Positions 1 to 7,905 of a DNA stretch of 64,000 nt are shown here, in pieces. Made by a program: the position numbers and the translations under genes. The DNA lies in contig JAIPJY010000012.1 in the NCBI GenBank assembly GCA_021733925.1, positions 1 to 64,000 on the forward strand, in the 5' to 3' direction. Below the pieces are notes generated by a model that worked only from the letters and a program-made list of their open reading frames with translations, was not told the origin of the DNA and ran no database searches. How positions within the stretch are numbered: position 1 is the first letter of the stretch; each line of letters begins with the position of its first letter. The DNA comes from Prosthecobacter sp. GTDB taxonomy: Bacteria > Verrucomicrobiota > Verrucomicrobiia > Verrucomicrobiales > Verrucomicrobiaceae.

Positions 1-57
1 CCCCATGAACTGGGTGGAGGCATCGAGAGCAGACATGGGGGCTTGCGGGAGCACTGC

Positions 58-300
58 CTGCGTGCGGCGGAATGGCGGGCAGGCGCTGCTGGCGGACGCG
101 GCGTGCGAAGGGCGCGCTGGGTTTGCTGCCCGGAGGGTGTCGGCCAGTACCAGGGAAGCCTCGCCGAGGCTTCCTCCTTCGCTCTGCCCATTCTTCGCTA
201 AAGCTACGAAGGGCAAGCTGAGCTTCGGAGGACACGCGGCATCCCTTCTATGATACGGAAGGCCGTTGGCCTTCAAGACAGGAGAGCGGCTCCGCAGGTG
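58..300 (+). repeat. Interspersed element, copy 1 (carries an extra insertion)
   Basis: First of five related intergenic elements; the others lie near 5.4, 14.9, 28.2 and 38.1 kb. Shared landmarks in order are a GGCGG block, GCGCTGCTGG near 83-92, GGGTTTGCT, CAGTACCAGG, a first stem-loop (GAAGCCT / AGGCTTC, 154-172) and a second 17-nt stem-loop (258-274, arms GAAGGCC and GGCCTTC). Between the two stem-loops this copy has roughly 65 extra bases, which contain another small palindrome (GCCC...TTCGCTAAAGCTACGAA...GGGC). No convincing terminal inverted repeat is visible, and the left end is close to the window edge. Short ORFs through it look like chance. Confidence 0.75.
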
Positions 301-471
301 AAATGATCCCAGTTAGAGCGGCTGATTCGATCCGGGGACAGACCTGTTTTCAATTGATCGTGGTATTGGCCCTACGTGCTTCGAAGGACACGCGGGCTGT
401 CGCCACACCCATCTGCGGGCATGCATGAAACTCGCCGCTGTTCGGAAAGGACTGTGATCTCCTATGATTCG
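301..471. other. Gene-free stretch beside repeat copy 1
   Basis: No credible coding region. It contains GGGGACAGACCTGTTTTC (about 336-353), a string I associate from memory with short repeats near REP-type transposases; with a single occurrence here I cannot support that. Nothing else is recognisable. Confidence 0.4.
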
Positions 472-509
472 AAAAACAAAAAGGCCCGGCAGCGTGGGCT
501 GCCGGGCCT
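472..509 (-). terminator. Rho-independent terminator of the DoxX gene
   Basis: A 12-bp perfect stem (482-493 with 498-509, GC-rich, loop GTGG) is followed on the minus strand by a T-rich tract (472-482). It begins 19 bases past the DoxX stop codon, as expected for an intrinsic terminator. Confidence 0.85.
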
Positions 510-527
510 GGGTGGGTGGAAACGGGT

Positions 528-950
528 TTATTCGCGATCCACGGAGTATTTGCCTGCGCCGGTGAAGAGGAGGGTCACGTAGGCGATGAGATAGACCATG
601 GCGAGTTCGCCTGATTTGATTCCACTGGCAGCCACATCAACCAACGCTGACTTGTGGAAAAAGAAAAAGGCGGTTCCCATGGTGATGGCCAGCATCAGCG
701 CCGCGAAACGAGTGAACAGGCCGGCGATCAGCAAGGCAGAGCAGACGACCTCCGCAAAGATGGCCAGACCGAGATTCACATTGCCGGGAATCCCTGGCAA
801 AATGGCAAATTTCTCCGCCATGGTGGAGAAGTTCAAAAGCTTGCCGCGACCATGCAGCATCAGCATGGAAAAACCGAGGGCGACACGGAGGATGAGCAGG
901 CCGTAGTCGGGAGACTTTGGGAGGAAGGATAGTTTCAGGAGCTTGAGCAT
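528..950 (-). CDS. DoxX family membrane protein
   Basis: A 140-residue integral membrane protein with four hydrophobic segments (about residues 17-35, 58-78, 80-98 and 113-131). The layout is that of the DoxX/SURF4-like family: RVALG in helix 1, then FTRFAALML, then the C-terminal FTGAGKYSVD signature. Length is normal for the family. DoxX proteins are linked to redox or thiol homeostasis at the cytoplasmic membrane, but the exact reaction is not settled and nothing here narrows it. It stands alone, with its own terminator downstream and a palindrome-rich spacer upstream separating it from valS. Confidence 0.85.
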   Translation of the reverse strand: MLKLLKLSFLPKSPDYGLLILRVALGFSMLMLHGRGKLLNFSTMAEKFAILPGIPGNVNLGLAIFAEVVCSALLIAGLFTRFAALMLAITMGTAFFFFHKSALVDVAASGIKSGELAMVYLIAYVTLLFTGAGKYSVDRE

Positions 951-1440
951 GAGTGTGTTGGGTTCGGGTTAAATGGGGATTTAGTGGAGCATGGTCATGC
1001 CCGGTGCCCGGCGACAAGCCTAAAATTTAACCTGTGAATGCAGAGGACGGGGGCTGGTGGTGCAAGGGGCGGCTCTGGGTGGCAGGCTCACCAGAACGGG
1101 CTGAAGCCCGAACTACGTACTCAGAGGTCGCCCGAGGAAGGTCATCGCGGAGGCGTTGCGGCGGGTTGTGTCACCGCTACGCGGTTCCACGAATGTCCGC
1201 GCGCGTGCTGCCGCACGAACCGTGGGTTGGCACCCACGGCTACGGTTATGTCAGCGCTACGCGCTTGATGAGAGAGCAGCCCAGACGGCGGGGGCGGGAT
1301 GCGTCAGGGGCGCTACGCGGTGTCACGATCCCGGCACGAATACGGGTGCCAGCTTTGGTTGGGGGAGGATCGTGGGGGATGGGCGGGTGGGGGCGCGCTG
1401 GGCTCATCTCGCGGAGCGAGATGGCTACTGTACGAGATGG
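951..1440. repeat. Spacer packed with short palindromic modules
   Basis: No gene fits this 490-bp spacer; the long ORFs crossing it are shadows of valS. It holds several short hairpins that end in CTAC: CGGGCT-GA-AGCCCG then AACTAC (1097-1116); CCGTGGGT-TGGC-ACCCACGG then CTAC (1220-1243); CATCTCGC-GGA-GCGAGATG then GCTAC (1405-1428). A truncated copy consisting only of the right arm plus GCTACTG (1433-1446) runs into the valS stop codon. The third module recurs exactly, in reverse orientation, at 44807-44830. Confidence 0.75.
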
Positions 1441-4269
1441 CTACTGCAGGGCGGACATCATTTCTTTGAGCTTGGCGAGTTTCTCCTGCCAGTCGGTTTT
1501 GCGCTGCTGGTGCTCGTCGAGCACTTTTTGCGGGACCTTGGAGGTGAACTTTTCGTCGGCGAGCTTGGCGGTGACTTTTTCGAGTTCGGATTCGACTTTG
1601 GCGACTTCTTTGCCGATGCGGGCGCGCTCGGCTTCGACGTCGATGAGGCCATCGAGGGGGAGGAAGAGGGTGCCTAGCGGGGTGAGGGCGCTGGGGGTGC
1701 CTTGGGTGGGAGCGAAGGCGGCATCGACATCGAGGGGCTCGGCATTGAGGAGGATGCGGAGGACTTCGATCTCGTGGGCGGGGAGTTCCTGAGCGGGCTT
1801 GAGGACGAAGCGGACGCGCTTGTTGATGTTGAAGGTGCTCTTGAGGTTGCGGCCCAAGTTGACGGCTTCGTATTTGTCGTTGGCGGTCTTTTCGTCTTCG
1901 GGGAGTATGCCGAAGTAGGCGAGTTCATCGGCATCGAGCGGCTTGGGCCATTTGGCGAACATGATGCTGTTGCCGCCCTGGTCTGCGGGGAGGTCGGCGT
2001 TGAAGGCCATGCCGTGCCAGAGCTCTTCGGTGATGAAGGGCATGAAGGGATGGAAGAGGCGCAGCGTGTTGCTGAGGACGAAGTCGATGACGGCGAGCGT
2101 GTTGGCCTTGCGCTTGTCGTCGGTGCCTTGGAGCACGGCTTTGCTGGCCTCGATGTACCAGTCGCAGTACTCGCTCCAGAAGAAGCGGTAGAGGGTGGCG
2201 GTGGCGTCGCTGAAGCGGTAGTCTTCGAGGGCGGCGGTGACTTCGGCGATGGCGGTGTTAAGGCGGAGGAGGATCCACTTGTCGTCGCTGCTGAGGAGCG
2301 CGGCGCTGATCTCGGTTTCAGTTTCGCCACCTTGCATCTGGCGGAAGCGCGCGGCGTTCCAGAGCTTGGTGCAGAAGTTGCGGCCGAGCTCGACGTTCTT
2401 TTCGTCGAAGGCGATGTCCTGGCCCAGAGGGGCGCTGCGCATGATGCCGAAGCGCAGGGCGTCGGCGCTGAAGCTGGCGATGAGCTCCAGAGGGTCGGGG
2501 GAATTGCCGAGGGACTTGGACATTTTGCGACCTTGTTTGTCGCGGATGATGCCGGTGAAATAGACGTTCTTGAAGGGGAGCTCGCCCATCCACTCGAAGC
2601 CGGCCATGATCATGCGGGCGACCCAGAAGAAGATGATATCCGGACCGGTGACGAGATCGGTGGTGGGGTAGAAGGCTTTGAGCGTGGAAGTCTTTTCCGG
2701 CCAGCCCATGGTGGCGAAGGGCCAGAGCCAGGAGGAGAACCAGGTGTCGAGGACGTCGGGGTCTTGGGTGAAGCCGAGTTCCTTTAGCTTTGCCGCCTCT
2801 TGTTCTGAATCAGTAGCCACCGTTAGGAACACCAAGTCTTCGTCAGCAGTTGGTTTTGGACTTAGAAATGACTCATGCCCTTCTAGCATCGAGAACGATG
2901 CAGTGGAACCGATCACTTCGTCGTTCTCATCACACCGAATGCTTGTGTATTTTGGCTGTATAGCTTGAAGTTCTTGGCCGGACAAGACCTTGCTCCACAC
3001 TGGAATGCGGTGGCCCCACCAGACCTGGCGGCTGATGCACCAGTCTTGGATGCCGGTCATCCAATGGTCGTAGGTTTTGGCCCAGCGGTCGGGGTGGAAT
3101 TTCATCTCGCCATTGGCGACGACGTCCTGGGATGCTTTGACGCTGGGGTATTTGAGGAACCACTGTTCGCTGAGGCGTGACTCGATGGGGACGTCGGCGC
3201 GCTCGGAGTAGCCGAGGTTGTTTTGATAGGGCTCTTCTTTGACGAGGCTGCCGATTTCGGTGAGGAGTTCGGCGGCGCGTTTACGGGCGGCGAAGCGCTC
3301 CATGCCGGCGAGGTCTTTGCCGGCGAGGTCATTGAGCACGCCGTTCGGGTGCATGACGTCGATGACGGGCAGGCTGTGGCGCTGGCCGATTTCGAAGTCG
3401 GCCTTGTCGTGGGCGGGGGTGACTTTGAGGACGCCGGTGCCGAAGGTGAAATCGACGTGCTCATCACCGATGATGGGGAGGAGTTCCTGATTTTCGACGG
3501 GGAGCGGACGGCGGACGTGCTTGCCGATGAGGTGGGTGTAGCGCTCGTCCTTCGGGTTCACGGCGATGGCGGTGTCGCCAGGGATGACTTCGGGGCGGGT
3601 GGTGGCGATGGTGAGCCAGGTGCCGGGTTCTTCGACCACTTCGACTTTGAAGTGATACATGATGGCGTTCTGCGGCTTCATGACGACCTCTTCATCGCTG
3701 AGCGCGGTGAGGGAGGAGGGGCACCAGTTGACCATGCGTTTGCCACGGTAGATCTGGCCTTTTTTGTAGAGGTCCACGAACACGCGCATGACGCAGGCGT
3801 TGTAGTCGGGATCGAAGGTGAAGCGCTCGCGGCTCCAGTCGCAGGAGGCGCCGAGTTTCTTGAGCTGATCGATGATGATGCCGCCGTGCTTTTCCTTCCA
3901 TTCCCAGATTTTGGCGACGAGGGCTTCGCGGCCGAGGTCGTCGCGATGCTTGATGACGCCCTGTTTTTTGAGGGTCTTTTCGACGACGTTTTGGGTGGCG
4001 ATGCCGGCGTGGTCGGTGCCGGGGAGCCAGAGGACTTCTTTCCCGAGCATGCGGGCGCGACGAGCGAGGATGTCCTGGATGGTGTTGTTCAGGACGTGGC
4101 CGAGCGTGAGGATGCCGGTGACGTTGGGCGGGGGGATGACGATGGAGTAGGCCGGGCGGGTCTCGCTCACGCGAGCGGGGTCGGCTTCAAAGCATTTGTC
4201 GTCCAGCCAGCGCTGATACCAGCGGGCTTCGACTTCCGCGGGTGTGTAGGTCTTGTCGAGTTCGGGCAT
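1441..4269 (-). CDS. valS: Valine--tRNA ligase
   Basis: Class Ia aminoacyl-tRNA synthetase that charges tRNA-Val in the cytoplasm. It has PPPNVTG near the N-terminus, the IQDWCISRQVWWGHRIP block, DVLDTWFSSWLWPFATMGWP, the GRKMSKSLGN nucleotide-binding motif, the anticodon-binding domain and a C-terminal coiled coil rich in K/E. About 942 residues, normal for ValRS. I start at the ATG encoding MPELDKTYTP; an in-frame GTG 69 bases upstream would add a tail with no ValRS character. Two oddities: the HIGH-type site reads TLGH where most ValRS have HMGH, and about 200 bp around 2770-2990 encode a stretch of clearly lower GC between WWGHRIPVWS and DPDVLDTWFSS. The TAG stop lies inside a short palindromic repeat. 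Confidence 0.97.
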   Translation of the reverse strand: MPELDKTYTPAEVEARWYQRWLDDKCFEADPARVSETRPAYSIVIPPPNVTGILTLGHVLNNTIQDILARRARMLGKEVLWLPGTDHAGIATQNVVEKTLKKQGVIKHRDDLGREALVAKIWEWKEKHGGIIIDQLKKLGASCDWSRERFTFDPDYNACVMRVFVDLYKKGQIYRGKRMVNWCPSSLTALSDEEVVMKPQNAIMYHFKVEVVEEPGTWLTIATTRPEVIPGDTAIAVNPKDERYTHLIGKHVRRPLPVENQELLPIIGDEHVDFTFGTGVLKVTPAHDKADFEIGQRHSLPVIDVMHPNGVLNDLAGKDLAGMERFAARKRAAELLTEIGSLVKEEPYQNNLGYSERADVPIESRLSEQWFLKYPSVKASQDVVANGEMKFHPDRWAKTYDHWMTGIQDWCISRQVWWGHRIPVWSKVLSGQELQAIQPKYTSIRCDENDEVIGSTASFSMLEGHESFLSPKPTADEDLVFLTVATDSEQEAAKLKELGFTQDPDVLDTWFSSWLWPFATMGWPEKTSTLKAFYPTTDLVTGPDIIFFWVARMIMAGFEWMGELPFKNVYFTGIIRDKQGRKMSKSLGNSPDPLELIASFSADALRFGIMRSAPLGQDIAFDEKNVELGRNFCTKLWNAARFRQMQGGETETEISAALLSSDDKWILLRLNTAIAEVTAALEDYRFSDATATLYRFFWSEYCDWYIEASKAVLQGTDDKRKANTLAVIDFVLSNTLRLFHPFMPFITEELWHGMAFNADLPADQGGNSIMFAKWPKPLDADELAYFGILPEDEKTANDKYEAVNLGRNLKSTFNINKRVRFVLKPAQELPAHEIEVLRILLNAEPLDVDAAFAPTQGTPSALTPLGTLFLPLDGLIDVEAERARIGKEVAKVESELEKVTAKLADEKFTSKVPQKVLDEHQQRKTDWQEKLAKLKEMMSALQ

Positions 4270-4558
4270 AAAGGGCGGCCAAGATGGGGGAAAGCGGCCG
4301 CTTTGCAAATGGGGAGGCGTTTCTATTGAGGCCCGCACACAGGGGTGACATCACTCCATTACGTGCACGGGGCCAAGGGATGGAACTCTGTCCATCTGCG
4401 CTGCGATCGCTCGGCAACCGTCAATGCAATCTGTGCAAGGGCGTCGTGGCTATGCGCGATTGAGGATTGATGAACAAGGATTGTTGATTTTTGAGGTGTC
4501 GATCCTGTGTTTTAGGCAGCGTGGCCTGGCAGGATGCCAATTCTCCTTGGGTCACCGA

Positions 4559-4759
4559 TCAGCGCATGGGCATGGAGAGGGGGCCGACGGGGGGCATTTC
4601 GGGGCGGGGGTCGCGGATGTTGTCGGGAACTGTGTGGGTGAGGCGGGCCTCTTCCTCCATTTCACGCTCGGTTTTGGGGGGAGATTTGTCCTCAAGGACG
4701 GCGCAGCCTGTGAAAAGGACTGCAGTGAGGAGGAGAATGACGGAGTGTGCTGGGTTCAT
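4559..4759 (-). CDS. Small predicted lipoprotein
   Basis: A 66-residue product that starts with a hydrophobic segment ending in the lipobox LFTGC (Cys about residue 19), so it is probably exported and lipid-anchored. The mature part is short, charged and proline-rich (KSPPKTEREMEEEARLTHTVPDN) with no recognised domain. It lies 42 bases downstream of the secreted SHD1-like gene on the same strand and may be co-transcribed with it. Coding status rests on the clean lipobox and the context. Confidence 0.6.
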   Translation of the reverse strand: MNPAHSVILLLTAVLFTGCAVLEDKSPPKTEREMEEEARLTHTVPDNIRDPRPEMPPVGPLSMPMR

Positions 4760-4801
4760 GGCTGCAGGCTTGGTTGGGATGGATGCTGACTTTGACTTAG
4801 A

Positions 4802-5272
4802 TCACTTGGGGAGCCTGGCGTTCAGATCCTCGACGTACTTGCGGTCCTCGTCGCTCAGACGATCCAGGGGGACCTCGACGGGTTTTTGGCTCACCAGCAG
4901 GCGGATTTTGCCCTCGCGGATGAGGGTGGGTTTGTCGGGCATTTTGGGAGGCGGAGCTTTGTTCACGGCTTCGCGGGCGGCGGCGGGATTGGCGGCGTCA
5001 AATTCGATGACGGACTCTTCAAAGATGATGATGGTGCCGAGCAGTGACCTGCCATCGGTGCTCTTCCACTGCCGTGGATCCCCGAGCCGGAAGTAGGAGG
5101 TCAGCTTGGTCTTGGTCGGTGGCGCGGGCTGGGCGGTGTTGTTAACGCTGACTCCGGTGTTGCCACCGCTGCCATTGATGGTGCGGGTGTCAAATTTCTT
5201 GCCGGTGGCCGGCAGAACCACCTGCGCGCTGAGTGGCGATGCCACCGCGAGGAGGATGAGCCAAGCTTTCAT
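4802..5272 (-). CDS. Secreted SHD1-like domain protein
   Basis: A 156-residue exported protein with a Sec signal peptide (MKAWLILLAVASPLSAQ). The middle has GRSLLGTIIIFEE. The C-terminal third reads GKIRLLVSQKPVEVPLDRLS followed by DEDRKYVEDLNA, which resembles the SLA1-homology-like (SHD1) module common in Planctomycetes/Verrucomicrobia secreted proteins (a small beta unit ending in VPL..LS..D..YV). Such modules are thought to mediate binding; no catalytic residues are seen. A related module closes the cytochrome at 40.7 kb. Repeat copy 2 begins just upstream of its start. Confidence 0.7.
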   Translation of the reverse strand: MKAWLILLAVASPLSAQVVLPATGKKFDTRTINGSGGNTGVSVNNTAQPAPPTKTKLTSYFRLGDPRQWKSTDGRSLLGTIIIFEESVIEFDAANPAAAREAVNKAPPPKMPDKPTLIREGKIRLLVSQKPVEVPLDRLSDEDRKYVEDLNARLPK

Positions 5273-5281
5273 GCCCGGAGG

Positions 5282-5620
5282 CTAGCATGGGCGGGTGGCG
5301 AGGTGCAACAGGGCTCTTTCGGAATTAGTGGCTGCGAATGGGCGTTTGATCGCGGCGGAGGGGCGTTCAGGCGCTGCTGGTGGACGCGGTGTGCAAAGGG
5401 GGCTCTGGATTTGCTTCCCATGCGGCTGTGTCCTGTACCAGGGTAGCCTCGCCGAGGCTCGGCAACCCTTCGCTATGGTGCGTAACCCCTTTGGGGTTGG
5501 CGGCTTTTCGAGCGGTCTGCTCGGAGCGAGATCGAATGCTGCATTCACAAGTGTTCCTCCAGTTATTCTGATGCATCAGGGACGCACGTCCAGAGCCGAC
5601 AAAATGTCGGCGCTCCCAGT
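5282..5620 (+). repeat. Interspersed element, copy 2
   Basis: The core at 5352-5530 aligns with the other four copies: GCGGCGG, GGCGCTGCTGG, GGATTTGCTTCC, TGTACCAGGG, stem-loop AGCCT-CGCCG-AGGCT (5445-5459), GGCAACCCTTCGCTATG, and the 17-nt stem-loop at 5483-5499 (AACCCC / GGGGTT). Outer limits are estimated by comparison with the 333-bp copy 4; terminal inverted repeats are not clear here. Towards the right end are two more tiny palindromes (GGACG-CAC-GTCC region and CCGACA-AAA-TGTCGG, about 5580-5615). The element fills the gap between the ABC ATPase and the SHD1-like gene. Confidence 0.75.
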
Positions 5621-5711
5621 GCAGAGTGCTCAACCCACAAAACAGATGACCCAAAGCAATGAAGACCTGCCACTTTCCTGAGCACCAGCCAGTTTAACAA
5701 GCGAATGGCGA

Positions 5712-6584
5712 TTATGCGTCCAGCACGGCGTAGTCGATGGCCTTCAAGCGGGGCTGCTTGGGCCCCATGCGTGGGACGCAGGCGAGGAGGGCCTTGGTGT
5801 AGGGGTGCTGGGGATTGCGGAGGACTTCATCGACTAGGCCGGTTTCAACGATCTCGCCACGGAACATGACGGCGACGCGGTCCACGACGCTGCGGATGAT
5901 GCCGAGATTGTGGGTGATGAGGATGATGGACATGTCGAGATCCCGGCGGAGCTGGGCGAGGAGGTCCATGATCTGTTTTTGAATGGTGACGTCGAGCGCG
6001 GTGGTGGGCTCGTCGGCGATGAGGAGCTTGGGCTGGGTGCAGAGGGCCATGGCGATCATGACGCGCTGCTGCATGCCGCCGCTGAGCTCGTGGGCGTAGG
6101 CGTGGAGGCGCTTGCGGGAATCGACGATGCCGACTTTGTCGAGCCACTTGACGATTTCGTCGTCGCGTCCGGCCTTGGGGACATCGGGGCGATGGAGGGC
6201 GAGGGCTTCGGCGATCTGGGTGCGGATGGTGAGGACGGGATTGAGTGAGGTGGTGGGCTCCTGAAAGATGTAGGCGATCTCCTTGCCACGGATGGCGCGC
6301 AGCTCGTGCTCTTTCATTTCGAGGATTTCGTGGCCGTTGAGCGACATCTGCCGTGCGGTGATTTTGGCGGGTGGCTCGGGGAGCAGGCGGGCGAAGGAGA
6401 GGGCGGTGGCGCTTTTGCCGCTGCCGCTTTCACCGACGAGGGCGATGGACTCGCCGCGCTTGAGTTCGAGGCTGATGCCTTTGACAGCTTTCACGGGATC
6501 GCCGTCGTGGCGGCTGAACTCGATCTGCAAATCGCGGATGCAGAGCAGCGGGATGTCTTGGGGGGAAGTGGCTTCGGCGGACAT
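5712..6584 (-). CDS. Oligopeptide-type ABC transporter ATP-binding protein (OppD/DppD-like)
   Basis: A 290-residue nucleotide-binding subunit that energises uptake of a peptide-like solute at the inner membrane. Walker A GESGSGKS is at residues 51-58, the Q-loop in [10 protein letters not shown], signature LSGGMQQR at about 167-174, Walker B LLIADEP at 186-192, and the switch His in ILITHNL. The C-terminal [13 protein letters not shown] is typical of the OppD/DppD group. The start at MSAEATSPQ leaves 4 bases after the permease stop; the longer reading overlaps that gene. There is no second ATPase (OppF/DppF) beside it, so a homodimer or a partner encoded elsewhere is needed. Fourth gene of the fhs-led run. 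Confidence 0.9.
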   Translation of the reverse strand: MSAEATSPQDIPLLCIRDLQIEFSRHDGDPVKAVKGISLELKRGESIALVGESGSGKSATALSFARLLPEPPAKITARQMSLNGHEILEMKEHELRAIRGKEIAYIFQEPTTSLNPVLTIRTQIAEALALHRPDVPKAGRDDEIVKWLDKVGIVDSRKRLHAYAHELSGGMQQRVMIAMALCTQPKLLIADEPTTALDVTIQKQIMDLLAQLRRDLDMSIILITHNLGIIRSVVDRVAVMFRGEIVETGLVDEVLRNPQHPYTKALLACVPRMGPKQPRLKAIDYAVLDA

Positions 6585-6588
6585 GGGC

Positions 6589-7905
6589 TCAGGAAAGTCG
6601 AGGTTGTACGATGCGGCTGAGTTGGAGCAAACACAAGGCGGCAAGCGCGATGATGCCGCCGGATTGCAACAGTGCGGTGGGATCTGCCAGCGTCTGCGCG
6701 GCGTCCTGTGTCGAGGAAATCACCATCGGGCGGTAAACTTTGGCGAAGGGTCCGCTCAAGGCTTCGATCAGCCGGGGCAGCAAGGCACAGGCTGCGGCCA
6801 TGGCGAGCAGAGTCTGCGCCAATGCGGTGCAAAGCCAGGCTGTTACCAGACGGTAGAGGACGGATGAGATGTGAGCGCGCCAGATCATGGAATCCGTGGC
6901 ACCGCACACCCGGGCGGCAGCGATGGGCAGCGATGCCTCGATGTGGTTCCAGGCCTGATGCCAGCCAGCGCAGCCCGAGACGAGGACAGCCATCCAGAGA
7001 ATGATCCATGTTATGAATGTCGCGGGAAGGAGCGCCAATGCTCCAAGCGCCCAGAACAGCCACGGCTGCCATGCCAGCGTGGCCACAAAGCCAGGGGCGG
7101 ATTTTAGCCTGCCCGGCAGCAGTTGCAGACATGTGCACAGGAGGGCCAGCATGGCTCCGCCGCTGGCGAATCCGAGGGCGATGCCGGGGGCGTCACCGGC
7201 GCGGAGGCTTTGTGCCATCCAATCTCCCCAGCCCATGAAATGCAGCGCGTCTTCGATGATGATGAGGCAGACCGGCGCAATGAGGCACAGCGACTGCAGG
7301 CGCACGCGCAGGAGTGGCAGCAACTGACGGAGATGATGGAGCCAAAGCCGCGATGCTTGGGGCACTCCGCGTGCGCGCAGGGAGAAATCGAGATCTGAAA
7401 CCGACCTGCCATCCACGATGACCGCGTGAATCATTTCGCCACACAGCGAGAGGGCGAGAACAAGCGCCGGGGCTAGAAACTCCCAAAGCGTATGCGCGAG
7501 GAGCACCCGCCAGGAGTCCTGGCTGTTTGGGAACTGCGCCGGCATGAGCGATTCAACGGCCCAGCCCAGCCGGCCAATCCAGCCGCCAATGAAGCCCCAC
7601 ACCAGGACCACCACCGGCACACAGGCGAGCGCACGACCCAGCAGGGCGATAAAGCGCTCCATTCGAGGGCCCATCTGACGGGCGCGCAGTCCTACGATGA
7701 CTCCGAGGCATAGCGCGAGCAGCAGCCCAATGACGAGCACGATCAGGCTGGAGCCACAACGCAGCCAGAAGTCCGGCCCGGGTGCCGTCACCTTCCAAGC
7801 GTGATGCCGGGAGAACAACAGCACCCCGGCGGCGATGATGCCGCCGAGCAGCAGGCGCAATGAGAGCCACCGTGGAGGCAATGAGAAGGGCTGCAGGCTC
7901 GTCAT
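6589..7905 (-). CDS. ABC transporter permease, apparently a fused double permease
   Basis: A 438-residue membrane protein, longer than the usual ~300 for DppB/DppC-type permeases. Residues ~15-270 form a complete DppC-like unit: several membrane segments, an EAA-like coupling loop (RARGVPQASRLWLHHLRQLLP) and EDALHFMGWGDW, equivalent to the family EAGLSFLGLG motif. Residues ~275-438 hold more hydrophobic segments and a second EAA-like loop (AAARVCGATDSMIWRAHISS), so this looks like a second, shortened permease half fused in frame. That would explain the absence of a separate DppB gene. Its ATG overlaps the stop of the substrate-binding gene by 4 bases. The fusion interpretation is inference from motifs. 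Confidence 0.75.
   Translation of the reverse strand: MTSLQPFSLPPRWLSLRLLLGGIIAAGVLLFSRHHAWKVTAPGPDFWLRCGSSLIVLVIGLLLALCLGVIVGLRARQMGPRMERFIALLGRALACVPVVVLVWGFIGGWIGRLGWAVESLMPAQFPNSQDSWRVLLAHTLWEFLAPALVLALSLCGEMIHAVIVDGRSVSDLDFSLRARGVPQASRLWLHHLRQLLPLLRVRLQSLCLIAPVCLIIIEDALHFMGWGDWMAQSLRAGDAPGIALGFASGGAMLALLCTCLQLLPGRLKSAPGFVATLAWQPWLFWALGALALLPATFITWIILWMAVLVSGCAGWHQAWNHIEASLPIAAARVCGATDSMIWRAHISSVLYRLVTAWLCTALAQTLLAMAAACALLPRLIEALSGPFAKVYRPMVISSTQDAAQTLADPTALLQSGGIIALAALCLLQLSRIVQPRLS

Noticed and set aside
300-350. AGTTAGAGCGGC...GATTCGATCC resembles pieces of a tRNA
   Set aside because: No acceptor stem, anticodon arm or correct spacing; not a tRNA gene.
1034-1792. 252-residue plus-strand ORF over the valS end
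   Set aside because: Antisense shadow of valS in high-GC DNA, running through palindromic spacer; no domain.
5367-5654. Minus-strand ORFs through the repeat copies share a peptide pattern like HSEGLPSLGEATLV (also 14782-15000, 28084-28389, 38003-38242)
   Set aside because: The shared peptide follows from shared DNA; starts, ends and flanking residues differ, and changes are concentrated to preserve hairpin pairing rather than protein sequence.
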